Origin: Flavobacteriales bacterium
GTDB lineage: Bacteria; Bacteroidota; Bacteroidia; Flavobacteriales; BACL11
Length of the DNA stretch: 64,000 nucleotides
Assembly (NCBI GenBank): GCA_014239655.1
Contig: JAAZYM010000078.1
Location: forward strand, 1 to 64,000
Direction: 5' to 3'
Made by a program: the position numbers and the translations under genes. The notes beneath the pieces are model-generated. The model saw nothing but the letters and a program-made list of their open reading frames with translations, did no database searches and was not told where the DNA came from. Positions 36,190 through 46,200 of this stretch are shown piece by piece; the stretch's first letter is position 1, and each line of letters begins with the position of its first letter.

Positions 36190-37533
36190 ATGTCATTTTC
36201 TGATAAATTAGGAAAGACTCTAAAAAACATCCTGCCTGCACCATTTACAATTGCTGTATTATTATCGTTCTTAACTTTCTTTCTCGCTTATTTTATATCA
36301 GATAAGACTACTGAAGGATCCTACTTCTTTGAAATCCTTTCTTACTGGGAAAAAGGACTTTGGGATAATCAACTTATGGTGTTTGCTATGCAAATGATGT
36401 TAATGCTTGTTCTAGGACACAGTTTAGCACTAACAGAAACATTTAAAAAACTAATTAAAAAAGCCACTTTATTTTGCAATAACACCTCAAAAGCTGCAGC
36501 AATAGTAACTTTCTCTACCTTAATTGTATCTTTTTTTAATTGGGGCCTGGGATTAATCTTTGGAGCAATATTTGCTAGAAAAGTAGGAGAAAAAAAAAAA
36601 AAAAATAAAATAAAAATAAACTATCCCTTAATTGGTGCAGCTGGATATTCTGGCTTAATGATATGGCATGGCGGTATTTCTGGATCTGCGCCGATTAAAA
36701 TTGCAGAGAAAGGTCACTTTCTTGAAGAAAAGATTGGAGTAATATCTCAAGCAGAAACTATCTTCTCTACTATGAACATATTTATATCTATAACTCTAAT
36801 CATAATTCTTCCCGTAATAATGTACCTAATCGGAAAGAGAAGTAAATCCACTATAATAAATATTAATGAAGAAGATCAAATTATTCATAAAGAAATAACG
36901 GGAGCCGAGAAACTAGACCATTCTCATTTACTTGCTTATCTATTTGGCGGAATAATTTTGACATATTGTTTTTATAAAGCAATAATATTACCTGATTATA
37001 TCTCTTTAAAATTTATAACACCCAACTTTATTAATCTCTCGCTTCTAGGATTATGCATTATACTACATAGAAAATTCTTCAATTTCCTAACCTCTATTAA
37101 TGAAGCAATCAAAGGAGCTTCAGGAATATTGATCCAGTTTCCATTATATTTTGGAATCATGGGAATTATGAAACATGCTGGAATGATTGAAATTATATCT
37201 GATTTATTTATTAGAATATCTACTGAACAGACATTCCCTGTTTTTACTTTTCTAAGTGCTGGTATAGTAAACATCTTTGTCCCAAGTGGTGGTGGGCAAT
37301 GGGCTATCCAAGGGCCAATTATAGTAGAATCTGCACTGAAAATTGGTGTTTCGATACCTAAATCTATTATGTCCCTTGCCTATGGAGATCAAATAACAAA
37401 TATGCTTCAGCCATTCTGGGCACTACCTCTTTTAGGAATAACTGGATTAAAGGCTAAAGAAATCTTACCTTATACATTAATCTTAATGATTATTGGGAGT
37501 GTTATTTTTATTAGTGGATTGCTGCTTTTCTAA
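36190..37533 (+). CDS. AtoE-type short-chain fatty acid transporter
   Basis: 447 aa, integral membrane, matching the AtoE/short-chain fatty acid transporter family. Visible features are ILPAPFTIAVLLSFLTFFLAY near the N-terminus, LGLIFGAIFARKVG, GYSGLMIWHGGISGSAPI, and IFVPSGGGQWAIQGPI near the C-terminus. It would import butyrate or acetoacetate-like acids. A run of 16 A at 36590-36605 encodes GEKKKKN in a cytoplasmic loop and is prone to slippage. Convergent with the ABC permease gene with shared stop bases. Confidence 0.88.
   Translation: MSFSDKLGKTLKNILPAPFTIAVLLSFLTFFLAYFISDKTTEGSYFFEILSYWEKGLWDNQLMVFAMQMMLMLVLGHSLALTETFKKLIKKATLFCNNTSKAAAIVTFSTLIVSFFNWGLGLIFGAIFARKVGEKKKKNKIKINYPLIGAAGYSGLMIWHGGISGSAPIKIAEKGHFLEEKIGVISQAETIFSTMNIFISITLIIILPVIMYLIGKRSKSTIININEEDQIIHKEITGAEKLDHSHLLAYLFGGIILTYCFYKAIILPDYISLKFITPNFINLSLLGLCIILHRKFFNFLTSINEAIKGASGILIQFPLYFGIMGIMKHAGMIEIISDLFIRISTEQTFPVFTFLSAGIVNIFVPSGGGQWAIQGPIIVESALKIGVSIPKSIMSLAYGDQITNMLQPFWALPLLGITGLKAKEILPYTLILMIIGSVIFISGLLLF
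36590..36605 (+). repeat. Homopolymer of 16 A within the AtoE-type gene
   Basis: An uninterrupted A16 tract in coding sequence. The frame is intact at this length; a one-base change would truncate the transporter. Confidence 0.9.
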
Positions 37534-38582
37534 TTTCTTACATCAAATGCATCCCTTAGTCCATTACCTAATATCATAAATGACAGAACCAGACTCATAA
37601 TAGCAAGTCCAGGAATTATAGCCAAATATGCTTTATCCATTATTATATATGAATAGTGATCTTTTATAATACCACCCCAAGAAGGTGTCGGGGGTTGTGC
37701 TCCAATACCTAGAAAAGAAAGACCAGCCTCAATTAATATAGCTGCAGCAAAATTTGCAGCAGATACTACAATTACTGGTCCTATAACATTAGGTAAAATA
37801 TGCTTAGTTAAAATTCTATATGATGAATATGCTAAAACCTTACTTGCTTCAACATATTCTAATTCTCGAATTGCCATGACTTGACCTCTAACAATTCTGG
37901 CTACCTCTACCCACATTGTAAGACCAACAGCAACAAATACTTGCCAGAACCCTTTACCAAGAGCTAAAGTAATTGCAATAACCATTAATAAAGTTGGTAT
38001 TGACCAAACAACATTAACAAACCACATAATAAGATCATCAATCCTTCCTCTATAAAAACCAGCTAACAACCCTAATGATATGCCAATTAATAATGATATA
38101 AAAACAGCAATCAAACCAACCGCCATAGAAACCCTTACTCCATATATAATTCTACTTAAAAGATCTCGTCCAAATCTATCAGTACCAAACCAGAAAGTTT
38201 GATCTTCAATAGTATACTCTCCTTGATAACTCAAATAATCATCTGAAGAAAATGGAAGATAATCTAATCCATCAGGAGTTTTCTTATGGCTAGAAATTGG
38301 TATCCTAATTACAGAAAGCTTCTTGCCTATCAATGAAAAATCAACAAGCATCTTAGTTTCGGCTTCTTTCTTGGGTATTACAAGAAATTGCGTCTTAGTC
38401 ATAGGCGGCAAAGTGGCTAACTCTAAATACATTTGATTTGCATATGGTGTCTTATCTGGAATAAATAAATATGAAAAGAAGCTTGTGAAAAAACAGAATG
38501 CTATAAATATTAAAGCAAATAATGATGACTTATTAGCAACTAACTTTTTCCATGCAATTTTATTTAAAGAATAACTACTCAT
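37530..38582 (-). CDS. ABC transporter permease, OppC/DppC type
   Basis: 350 aa. An N-terminal membrane helix is followed by a periplasmic insert of about 90 residues, then the binding-protein-dependent permease domain. This contains FWFGTDRFGRDLLSRIIYGVRVS, the EAA-like loop YVEASKVLAYSSYRILTKHILPN, and SFLGIGAQPPTPSWGGII, the usual OppC ending. It would import peptides or similar solutes, but no OppA, OppB, OppD or OppF lies next to it. It is the last gene of a three-gene overlapping operon with a glycosyltransferase. Confidence 0.9.
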   Translation of the reverse strand: MSSYSLNKIAWKKLVANKSSLFALIFIAFCFFTSFFSYLFIPDKTPYANQMYLELATLPPMTKTQFLVIPKKEAETKMLVDFSLIGKKLSVIRIPISSHKKTPDGLDYLPFSSDDYLSYQGEYTIEDQTFWFGTDRFGRDLLSRIIYGVRVSMAVGLIAVFISLLIGISLGLLAGFYRGRIDDLIMWFVNVVWSIPTLLMVIAITLALGKGFWQVFVAVGLTMWVEVARIVRGQVMAIRELEYVEASKVLAYSSYRILTKHILPNVIGPVIVVSAANFAAAILIEAGLSFLGIGAQPPTPSWGGIIKDHYSYIIMDKAYLAIIPGLAIMSLVLSFMILGNGLRDAFDVRN

Positions 38583-39685
38583 TTGTTTTTTACTCTACCC
38601 TTCCAACTAAAGGAAAATATATTTGATGTTAATACAATCAAAGTTATATAAAAAGGATATAAAATCTGAACGGGAAGAACCCATTTAATTAACCCCTGCT
38701 TTTTAAAAAAATTCAAAACTGGTAAAAAGAAGAGAAAATCTATCATTAATTTAACACAAAACAATACTATAAAGACATTTAGACATGTCTCATCAAAACA
38801 AGAAAAAACTAATAATAGAAGCAATGATATATTAACAAAAAGAACTAATAATGAAACCACTATTGCATCAAAATCTTTATAATCAATAGATTTTGAAGCC
38901 CAACGAATTCTCTGATTTAGAAACTGTTTAAATCTCAACAGAGGTTTGGTAAAAACTATAGCCTTGTATTTTCTAAGAAAAACTATAGATCCTGGATAAA
39001 ATTTCTTGACCATATGCAATAAAAAAACATCATCTCCAGAGGATATATTATTCTTACTATAATCATTAACCTGCATAAAAACCTTTTTTCTATATGCCAT
39101 ATTTGCTCCATTACAAAAAATTGGCCTGTTAATACCTATTGCTCCTGCTCCAGAAGCAACTAACGAAAGGAACTCTAAATCCTGTATCTTACTAAAGATG
39201 GTTGAAGATTCTTTAAAAGATACTGGTCCTGAAACAAAATTTATCTTCTTATCTGAAAAGGATGAACTCATTAATGTAATCCAATTTGAAGAGAAAAAAC
39301 AATCAGCATCTGTAGTTATAATTATTTCACTATCAGAAAACTTCACTCCTTTCAAGATGGCTCTTTTTTTTCCGTACTCATCATCATTCATTGATAATAA
39401 CTTAAGTTTTGGCCAATCTAATTTTTCATTATACAATAAATCCCAACTATTATCCTCTGAATGATCATCAATAATGATAACATCATATAGGTCTCTATCA
39501 TAATCCTGGCTCTTAAGGTTTTTAATTAATCTTTTAATATTATCTTGTTCATTCCGTATAGCAATAACAACACTTACTCTATATATAGAAGGAGAGAGTT
39601 CAATCTTGTTTTTTTGCCATCCTATCATAAAAAGAAAAATCATTAAAACATAAAAGACAAAAATAACTTCTATAAATAATATCAT
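38579..39685 (-). CDS. Family 2 glycosyltransferase, membrane-bound
   Basis: 368 aa. An N-terminal membrane helix is followed by a GT-A catalytic domain with VIAIRNEQDNI, IIDDHSEDNS, TTDADCFF (DxD metal site), SSGDDVFLL and QRIRWASKS (the QxxRW motif of processive enzymes). Two or three C-terminal membrane helices follow. The sugar and acceptor are unknown. It overlaps both neighbours by 4 nt. The adjacent flippase-like protein suggests a lipid-linked glycan or glycolipid pathway. Confidence 0.88.
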   Translation of the reverse strand: MILFIEVIFVFYVLMIFLFMIGWQKNKIELSPSIYRVSVVIAIRNEQDNIKRLIKNLKSQDYDRDLYDVIIIDDHSEDNSWDLLYNEKLDWPKLKLLSMNDDEYGKKRAILKGVKFSDSEIIITTDADCFFSSNWITLMSSSFSDKKINFVSGPVSFKESSTIFSKIQDLEFLSLVASGAGAIGINRPIFCNGANMAYRKKVFMQVNDYSKNNISSGDDVFLLHMVKKFYPGSIVFLRKYKAIVFTKPLLRFKQFLNQRIRWASKSIDYKDFDAIVVSLLVLFVNISLLLLLVFSCFDETCLNVFIVLFCVKLMIDFLFFLPVLNFFKKQGLIKWVLPVQILYPFYITLIVLTSNIFSFSWKGRVKNK

Positions 39686-40665
39686 GATTTTCTAAAAAAC
39701 TTTAAACTAAATATAAAGAATGACCCTATAATGGCAGGAATAATTAAATTAACAACCCATAAAATAAAGGTAGATGACAAAATCCCAATCACATTACTCG
39801 AAAACTTCATAAATACTAAAAGAGCAACTGAACCTCTAACACCAATCTCAGCAATTGTTATGGTTGGTGTTAATGTGATAAAGAAGAAGACTAGCATTAC
39901 TGAAAGAATAGATTCAAAAAAATTAATATCTACTTCAAAAACATGTAATAAAATCAAAAATTGAGAAGAAAAAATAAGATATCTCAAAACAGAATATAAT
40001 AACACAATCATTAATTCTTTATGTGTATATAAGGATATTACATTTATATATTTATCTAGAAACTTAAAATATCTATAATTACTAATATATTTGACTAATA
40101 AAGATGCATTAAAATAAAAAAACAGAAAAAGAAAATTAAAAAAGAATAATAAAATAAAAGAAAAGGACGAAATCTCTATATTAAAAAACGATAACATTGA
40201 ATTGTCCTGTAAAAAATTTTCATGTAAAATAAAGAAAGATATTGATCCAAATAATATTGTAGTTAACAGTTGAGCCATACTACAAAGAACAGTTATAAAG
40301 ACAGCCTGTATTCTGTCGCTTTTCTCTAAACAGAAAACTCTCCCGCCATATTCACCAATTCTGTTAGGTGTAAAGGAAGAAACTGTTATCCCCGAAAAGA
40401 TTGCTCTTAGGGATGTGAAAATAGATATATCTTCAATCTTACTAATCATAAACCTCCATTTTAATGCCTCAACTAACCAATTAATAAACATCATACACAC
40501 AACAATACTAATTGTTAAATATTTCTCTTTTAGGATAGCGAGTATTGAATCAAATCTAATATTACCTAGATTATCATTGTAAAGCAATTCGTTGTAAATA
40601 AAAAAGAATGAAAAAAATACAATTACAATTTTAATTAAAATGCTAAGTGTTTTTTTAATAGGCAT
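39682..40665 (-). CDS. Flippase-like membrane protein (LPG synthase transmembrane / AglD family)
   Basis: 327 aa with about eight membrane segments. It has the family motifs WRFMISKI, SSFTPNRIGEYGGRV (the conserved pxrxGE) and ITLTPTITIAEIGVRGSVAL (Pro-x-Gly-x-x-E-like). Related domains include the flippase half of MprF and AglD-associated proteins. It has no synthase domain. First gene of the operon with the GT2 and ABC permease; role in lipid or glycolipid translocation is inferred. Confidence 0.8.
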   Translation of the reverse strand: MPIKKTLSILIKIVIVFFSFFFIYNELLYNDNLGNIRFDSILAILKEKYLTISIVVCMMFINWLVEALKWRFMISKIEDISIFTSLRAIFSGITVSSFTPNRIGEYGGRVFCLEKSDRIQAVFITVLCSMAQLLTTILFGSISFFILHENFLQDNSMLSFFNIEISSFSFILLFFFNFLFLFFYFNASLLVKYISNYRYFKFLDKYINVISLYTHKELMIVLLYSVLRYLIFSSQFLILLHVFEVDINFFESILSVMLVFFFITLTPTITIAEIGVRGSVALLVFMKFSSNVIGILSSTFILWVVNLIIPAIIGSFFIFSLKFFRKS

Positions 40666-40669
40666 TGTT

Positions 40670-40677
40670 TAGATTTG
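40670..40677 (+). promoter_or_regulatory. -7 promoter element of ruvC
   Basis: TAGATTTG matches TAnnTTTG. It covers the TTG used as start by the ORF track, so translation must begin downstream. Confidence 0.6.
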
Positions 40678-40701
40678 TATTACAATAATACAAGAAACCA
40701 A

Positions 40702-41253
40702 TTGATTAACGATAAAATAATATTAGGAATAGACCCAGGAACAACAATTATGGGTTATGGATTAATCAAGGTTCAAGGAAAAGATATTGAACTAATTAAT
40801 ATGGGAGTATTACATCTCTCAAAATTAAAATCACATGAATTAAAACTGAAAAGAATCTTTGAAAGAACATTACAAATAGTAGAAGAATATAAACCAGATG
40901 AGTTTGCTGTTGAAGCTCCTTTCTATGGAAAGAATGTACAGTCCATGTTAAAATTAGGAAGAGCCCAAGGAGTTGCAATGTCAGCAGCTCTTTATAGAGA
41001 TGTCCCTATATTTGAATATAGTCCTAAAAAAATAAAAATGGCTATAACAGGTAATGGTAATTCTAGTAAAGAACAAGTTGCATCAATGCTAAAATCTCTA
41101 TTAAATATTAAAGAATTACCAAAACATCTAGATGCTACTGATGGTCTAGCAGCAGCAGTATGCCATTACTTTCAAAGAAACACTTCTTCGATTTCTAAAA
41201 ATTATTCAGGATGGAAATCATATATAACAGAAAATCCTAAAAAGATCAAATAG
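40702..41253 (+). CDS. ruvC: Holliday junction resolvase RuvC
   Basis: 183 aa from TTG at 40702. This start gives INDKIILGIDPGT, the usual short N-terminus, and lies 24 nt after the promoter, whereas the ORF-track start at 40675 lies within the promoter. The acidic catalytic residues are visible in GIDPGTTIMGYG, FAVEAPFYGKN and HLDATDGLAAAVCH. It cuts four-way junctions with RuvAB. Convergent with the HIT gene, overlapping 8 nt. Confidence 0.93.
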   Translation: MINDKIILGIDPGTTIMGYGLIKVQGKDIELINMGVLHLSKLKSHELKLKRIFERTLQIVEEYKPDEFAVEAPFYGKNVQSMLKLGRAQGVAMSAALYRDVPIFEYSPKKIKMAITGNGNSSKEQVASMLKSLLNIKELPKHLDATDGLAAAVCHYFQRNTSSISKNYSGWKSYITENPKKIK

Positions 41254-41638
41254 CACTACTAATTTGATTGGCGATTTCATTCATTTCTTCATTAGACAAA
41301 GAAATTTTTGGTGAATTAAAATTTATCTCACCAACATCATCTATAGGAATTAGATGAATATGTGCATGAGGAACATCTAACCCAATAACTACTATAGAAA
41401 TCCTTTTACAACTTATTGCTTTCTTCATTGCCTTTGAAATAACTTGTGTAAATTCCCATAACTGTAAATACTCTTCTGTTGCTATATCAAAAATATAATC
41501 CACCTCTTTTTTTGGTATAACTAATGTATGGCCTCTCTTTAATGGATTAATATCAAGGAAAGCTAAAAAATTATCATTCTCATGAATTTTAAATGAAGAA
41601 ATCTCATTTCTAACAATCTTAGAAAAGATACTAGACAT
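41246..41638 (-). CDS. HIT-family nucleotide hydrolase/transferase
   Basis: 130 aa. The histidine triad is intact as HAHIHLIP, with the N-terminal IFSKIVRNEI and HTLVIPKKEVDYIFD typical of HINT-type proteins. These hydrolyse nucleoside phosphoramidates or similar bonds; the true substrate is not evident. It follows greA by 2 nt and is surely cotranscribed with it, an order common in this phylum (from memory). Confidence 0.93.
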   Translation of the reverse strand: MSSIFSKIVRNEISSFKIHENDNFLAFLDINPLKRGHTLVIPKKEVDYIFDIATEEYLQLWEFTQVISKAMKKAISCKRISIVVIGLDVPHAHIHLIPIDDVGEINFNSPKISLSNEEMNEIANQISSAI

Positions 41639-41640
41639 CT

Positions 41641-42114
41641 TTAGAAAGTAATATTTAAAATCTCAAACTTTATTGTCCCATTAGGAATAGTAATATCAAC
41701 AATATCACCAACCTCCTTACTTATTAACCCTTTTCCAATTGGTGAACTTGCAGAGATCTTCTTTTGTGAGAAATCAGCCTCAGATTCTGATACAATAGTA
41801 TAAGTCATCTCACTTTCATTCGCTATATTTTTAATTGTAACCTTTGACAATAATGAAACTCTAGAATCATCTAATTTACTCTCATCAATAATCCTAGCAT
41901 TACTTATTTCTATCTCTAACTTAGCAATTCTAGCCTCTAGTAAACCTTGGGCTTCTTTAGCTGCATCATATTCAGCATTCTCAGATAGATCGCCTTTATC
42001 TCTAGCCTCAGCAATTTGACTTATTACATTAGGTCGGTCTATACTTTTAAGCTTATTTAGCTCATCTTTTAAATCGTTAAAACCTTGTTTAGAAAGATAG
42101 ATTATATCACCCAT
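41641..42114 (-). CDS. greA: Transcription elongation factor GreA
   Basis: 157 aa. The N-terminal coiled coil has the acidic tip AEARDKGDLSENAEYDAAKE, which reaches into the polymerase active site. The C-terminal FKBP-like domain has the SPIGKGLISKEVGDIVDI ending. It stimulates RNA cleavage by backtracked RNA polymerase. Confidence 0.96.
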   Translation of the reverse strand: MGDIIYLSKQGFNDLKDELNKLKSIDRPNVISQIAEARDKGDLSENAEYDAAKEAQGLLEARIAKLEIEISNARIIDESKLDDSRVSLLSKVTIKNIANESEMTYTIVSESEADFSQKKISASSPIGKGLISKEVGDIVDITIPNGTIKFEILNITF

Positions 42115-42157
42115 AAAAATGTAAAATAAGAAATCTGGTTAAACCTTAATTAATATC

Positions 42158-43228
42158 CTATAGATTAATACGTGCACCTATAGCATGAGATCCTTGGAAT
42201 GGATCAGTATGTCTATAAGAATAATCTAAACCAAAAGTACTTCCATTACCCATAGGTAGTTCGATAGTGAATCCAGCAGAAGGCCCTCTCAATGCAGTAG
42301 TTCTAAGTTCGTCATCATTTAAACCCTCTTCATACGTATATCCAGCACGAACCATGAAATACTCTTTATATGAATATTCTGCACCTAATCTATATTGATC
42401 TTTTTGAAATGAATTAGATGTAAATGCTCCAGCACCAGTTAATCGATGTGTATTAATATTCACGTCATATGAAAGCCCTATATTTAGTAATGCCGGAAGC
42501 TCAAATTCTGATGATCTTTGCTCTACTGTCATTTCATAATCTGGATTTAAGTAATTTCTAAACGATATACCATCACCCGCAAACGACATTCTAGGGCCAA
42601 CATTTTTTAATGAAATCCCGAATTTCAAATTGTCTTTTGCACCTGTTACATATTGGATACCAGCGTCCAAAGCAATTCCATTTGCCCCTACATTTGAAAT
42701 CTGTTCAGAAATCATCTTTACTGTCATCCCTCCATAAATACTATTTGAAAATATCTTAGCATATGAAAGAGCTATATTCATATATTTTGGAGAAAATGTC
42801 CCTATACCACCATCAGGAAGATCAACTGTTGTTATCTCAATATCTCCAAAATTCATATTCATAACTGCAAAACCTAACACACCTGATTCTCCCATTTTTT
42901 GAGAAAATCCAAATGTACTTATACTACTAACAGAATTATTTGCATCAAACATCTTACTTCCATACTGTAACCATGAAGTTTGAGCGAATATTAATTCTGT
43001 TTTTGATGTAAATGCTAGACCAGCTACGTTAGAGTAGATTCCTTCTAATCCTCTAACTCCAGCTACATTTGCTCCGCCCCATCCAGATGTTCTTGCCCAT
43101 GGATTAATCAATAATTCAGAGGCTCCAGCTTGACCTGCCCTTTGCTCATTACCAGCAAAAGTATTAATACTGTAAAAGCATAAAATAAAAACTAAAAGCA
43201 GTCTTATTAATCTGTTAATTTCTTTCAT
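42158..43228 (-). CDS. PorV/PorQ-family outer-membrane protein
   Basis: 356 aa from the ATG at 43228. The ORF-track start at 43303 puts 25 residues before the signal peptide and overlaps the previous gene, so it is rejected. After the signal peptide (LLLVFILCFYSINTFA) comes QAGASELLINPWARTSGWGGANVAG and SNVAGLAF, a conserved start of this family. A FadL-like beta barrel follows, ending with GSHAIGARINL. PorV-type proteins shuttle type IX secretion substrates to the surface attachment complex. It is the third gene of an operon with a TonB receptor and a 1402-aa surface protein, suggesting a dedicated partnership. Confidence 0.87.
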   Translation of the reverse strand: MKEINRLIRLLLVFILCFYSINTFAGNEQRAGQAGASELLINPWARTSGWGGANVAGVRGLEGIYSNVAGLAFTSKTELIFAQTSWLQYGSKMFDANNSVSSISTFGFSQKMGESGVLGFAVMNMNFGDIEITTVDLPDGGIGTFSPKYMNIALSYAKIFSNSIYGGMTVKMISEQISNVGANGIALDAGIQYVTGAKDNLKFGISLKNVGPRMSFAGDGISFRNYLNPDYEMTVEQRSSEFELPALLNIGLSYDVNINTHRLTGAGAFTSNSFQKDQYRLGAEYSYKEYFMVRAGYTYEEGLNDDELRTTALRGPSAGFTIELPMGNGSTFGLDYSYRHTDPFQGSHAIGARINL

Positions 43229-43260
43229 ATTCTTAATATTTATTTTCTCTATTATCATAA

Positions 43261-46200
43261 TTAGAATGTATCTAAATCTATTGGCCTTAATGTTCCAAAC
43301 CACTTAATCACCTTCTCTCTCTTTTCACCATCTATCTCTGTAGCAACATGTATAATATAAAGACCACTAGCAATCGGAATTCCAAAGCTATTCTTTAAAT
43401 CCCAATCTATACTAGTCATAGCATCATCCTTCTTTAGCTTTCTGACCAAAGTACCATTAACGGTAAATATTGAAACTGTAGCAATAGGAGGTAAATTTGT
43501 AATCTTAATTCTATTGTCTAACTGATTCTGTTCATACTCTGAATAACCATAGTATGGATTTGGAACAACATTAATTAATTCCATAGCATCCTTAGCAACC
43601 TCAGAATCTCCTTTTGTAGCTACAAGATCGTTAGTGCTAAATTCATATATAGGGTTAAACGAATTCTCTGGATTATATAATATTACACGTGCCTTACTAC
43701 TTCCAGTAAATGAAACTGTTGTAGCTTGAAAAACATCTCCAGGAGAAAAAGTATTGCCATCATGTGTTATTGTCTTTCCGCCCCATGTAGTAGCAGAATT
43801 CTCATATGCTACAACATACGTTTCTCCAATAACTAAATCGTCATTCTTAGTATAAAAATTTAATCCACTAACTGTCTCATATTGTTTATATGGCTTACTA
43901 ACACGAAGCTTGACTGTTGCTTCATTAGTTAATAATGATCTTCCTGGTGCTAATAAAGGAACACCTACCCAGGATGAATTCTTAAACACCTTCCATTTAC
44001 CAACTCCTGTTGCATCATCCTTTAATTGATGATAAATCCATTCACATCCATCATAATTAGGACTATTATCAACATCAGAATAAGCTCCATTAACATAATC
44101 CTCTGTTCCTTTTACCCATGATTGTCCATTTATAACATAGATAAAATGCTTCCCTCCTAAAAGATAATTTCCTCCAGAAATCTCTTGTGTTTGATTACTA
44201 TAAAATGGAAATTGTTTTGTAACAATATTTGATGTTGGATTCCATTCCATATCATTACCGTTATCACTTGTTAACCATGAATCCTCGGCAAAAACAATAT
44301 TTAAACGCTCTCCAGTCTCTACATCTATAGCGTATCCAGGGAACCATCCCATCCCATTTCTACCACTTCCATCTGGCGCACCAGTTTCATCAACTGATGG
44401 GCTTTCTCTTAATCCCATTTTCAGAGCACCACCAATAGCAAGATCAGGATTTTCTTGAGCTTCTACAATAACACATCTACTCCATTTTGCTACACTATCG
44501 GTAAATACAATATTGACAGAGTTAAGATTCTCCATCCTATTCTGCGAAGTAATAGAACTATTTAGTCCAGGACCATCATTATAATAAGAAACAAAACGAT
44601 ATGGAGCCCATGTTCCTCCTGTTGTTTCAAAAGTAAGATCTCCTATACCAAAAGGCACCTCTGAGAACGTCGTAGTAATTGTTTGCTCAATTACACTCTC
44701 AAAAACACTAGCTGGATCATCAGCCTGATTGTAATCACTATACAATCCATTATTATCATCAGTATATGTCCCTGATCTTATCCAATTTAATCCCCAAAAT
44801 TTTAAAAAGCCACCCTCATCATCACGATCTGGAACTCCACTTAACCATCTATCGTTAATATTTTCATATTCAATTGATGAAGAAACTAAACCATTATTAT
44901 CAATATTTGTAGGGTCAGCACCAGGATTTAATGATTGCTTAACTTTTACATTTAATCCAAGGTCTGATATATATTGTTCAGAACCAACAGTAATTGATTG
45001 ATTTGATGATCCTAAAACTGAACCATCTGAATTATTAATTAATTCCCAGCTATTATAAGAGGAGATAGCACTCCCGCTAAATTCAGGATCAAATAATTTA
45101 AATGTATAATTTCCCTGCGGAATTTTTACTGGATCAACAACAGTAATATTTATAGGGCCATTACCAGCAACATATGTAGGATTATATACTCTATGATCAT
45201 CACTATTTAAAATCTTCTTAATACTAGCCGCTGTTAATTCTAAATTATTACCTCCATTTCCAGTACCTTCAATTCTAGTAATAGAGACCCCATCTCCATA
45301 TGAAGCGTTTAATGTAGTTCCGCCTTCATCAGGCTCTGTATAATGAGGTATTGCGCTATACACTTTTATATTCCTTCTACCTCCAATATAGGGTTGATTT
45401 CTCCCATCATATTCTGTGCTATTTACATCATATGGGTCAGCATTCTCTTCAGCTCTATTATAACCATAAGCTAACGACATAAAATAATATGTTTTATGAT
45501 TTACTAATCTAGTATTACCAAGTGCAAACTTATCATCTGTAACTTGGAAAGAATATTCTGTACCCTCATCTACAGAACCCAAAACACCATCACTTAATAC
45601 AGAAGAAACCTCTTCAATTGGGGTATATACTCCAAGTAATGGATCTAAATATTGATTTACTATTCCTGTTACTGTATCATTCACATCAGAACGAAAAACT
45701 AATCTTGCTAAATCAGGATCGTCTAAATCTGTTACAGAAACTGTGTTGTTTTTTAATTGATATACTAAATATCCCTGAAATGTATATGCTGAATCAGTAA
45801 GTAAATTTGCAGGCTTTGTTATATAAGGATCTTTTTCTCTATAACTCTCATCTATATTATTGGAAGTTGGTCCATTAGACAATGTAAAGATAAGTTCTTT
45901 GTCCAACTCTCGGACTTCTACGTCTGGAGCATCAGGACCATTTAAAATATTAAAATTATTATCAAATAATGCCTGTGCTTCTCTGTCATAAATTTTTACT
46001 AAAGCAATGGAAGCAGTTTGCCCTCCTGATTTTGCTCTTGCCCAAACTACACCAGTTGTAATCTCATTAACCGCTCCTGGTTGTAATGTAAAAGGTCCTG
46101 CTGATTGAAGAAATCTTCTGTCTGCAGGAATATTACCAGCTGTTTGTTCAGTCCACTCAGTACCAGCAAAAGCATCATCTGATGTTCCTGGGAACATAAA

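Noticed and set aside
43229-43303. N-terminal extension of the PorV-family gene in the ORF track
   Set aside because: It places charged residues before the signal peptide and overlaps the previous gene; the ATG at 43228 gives a proper signal peptide.
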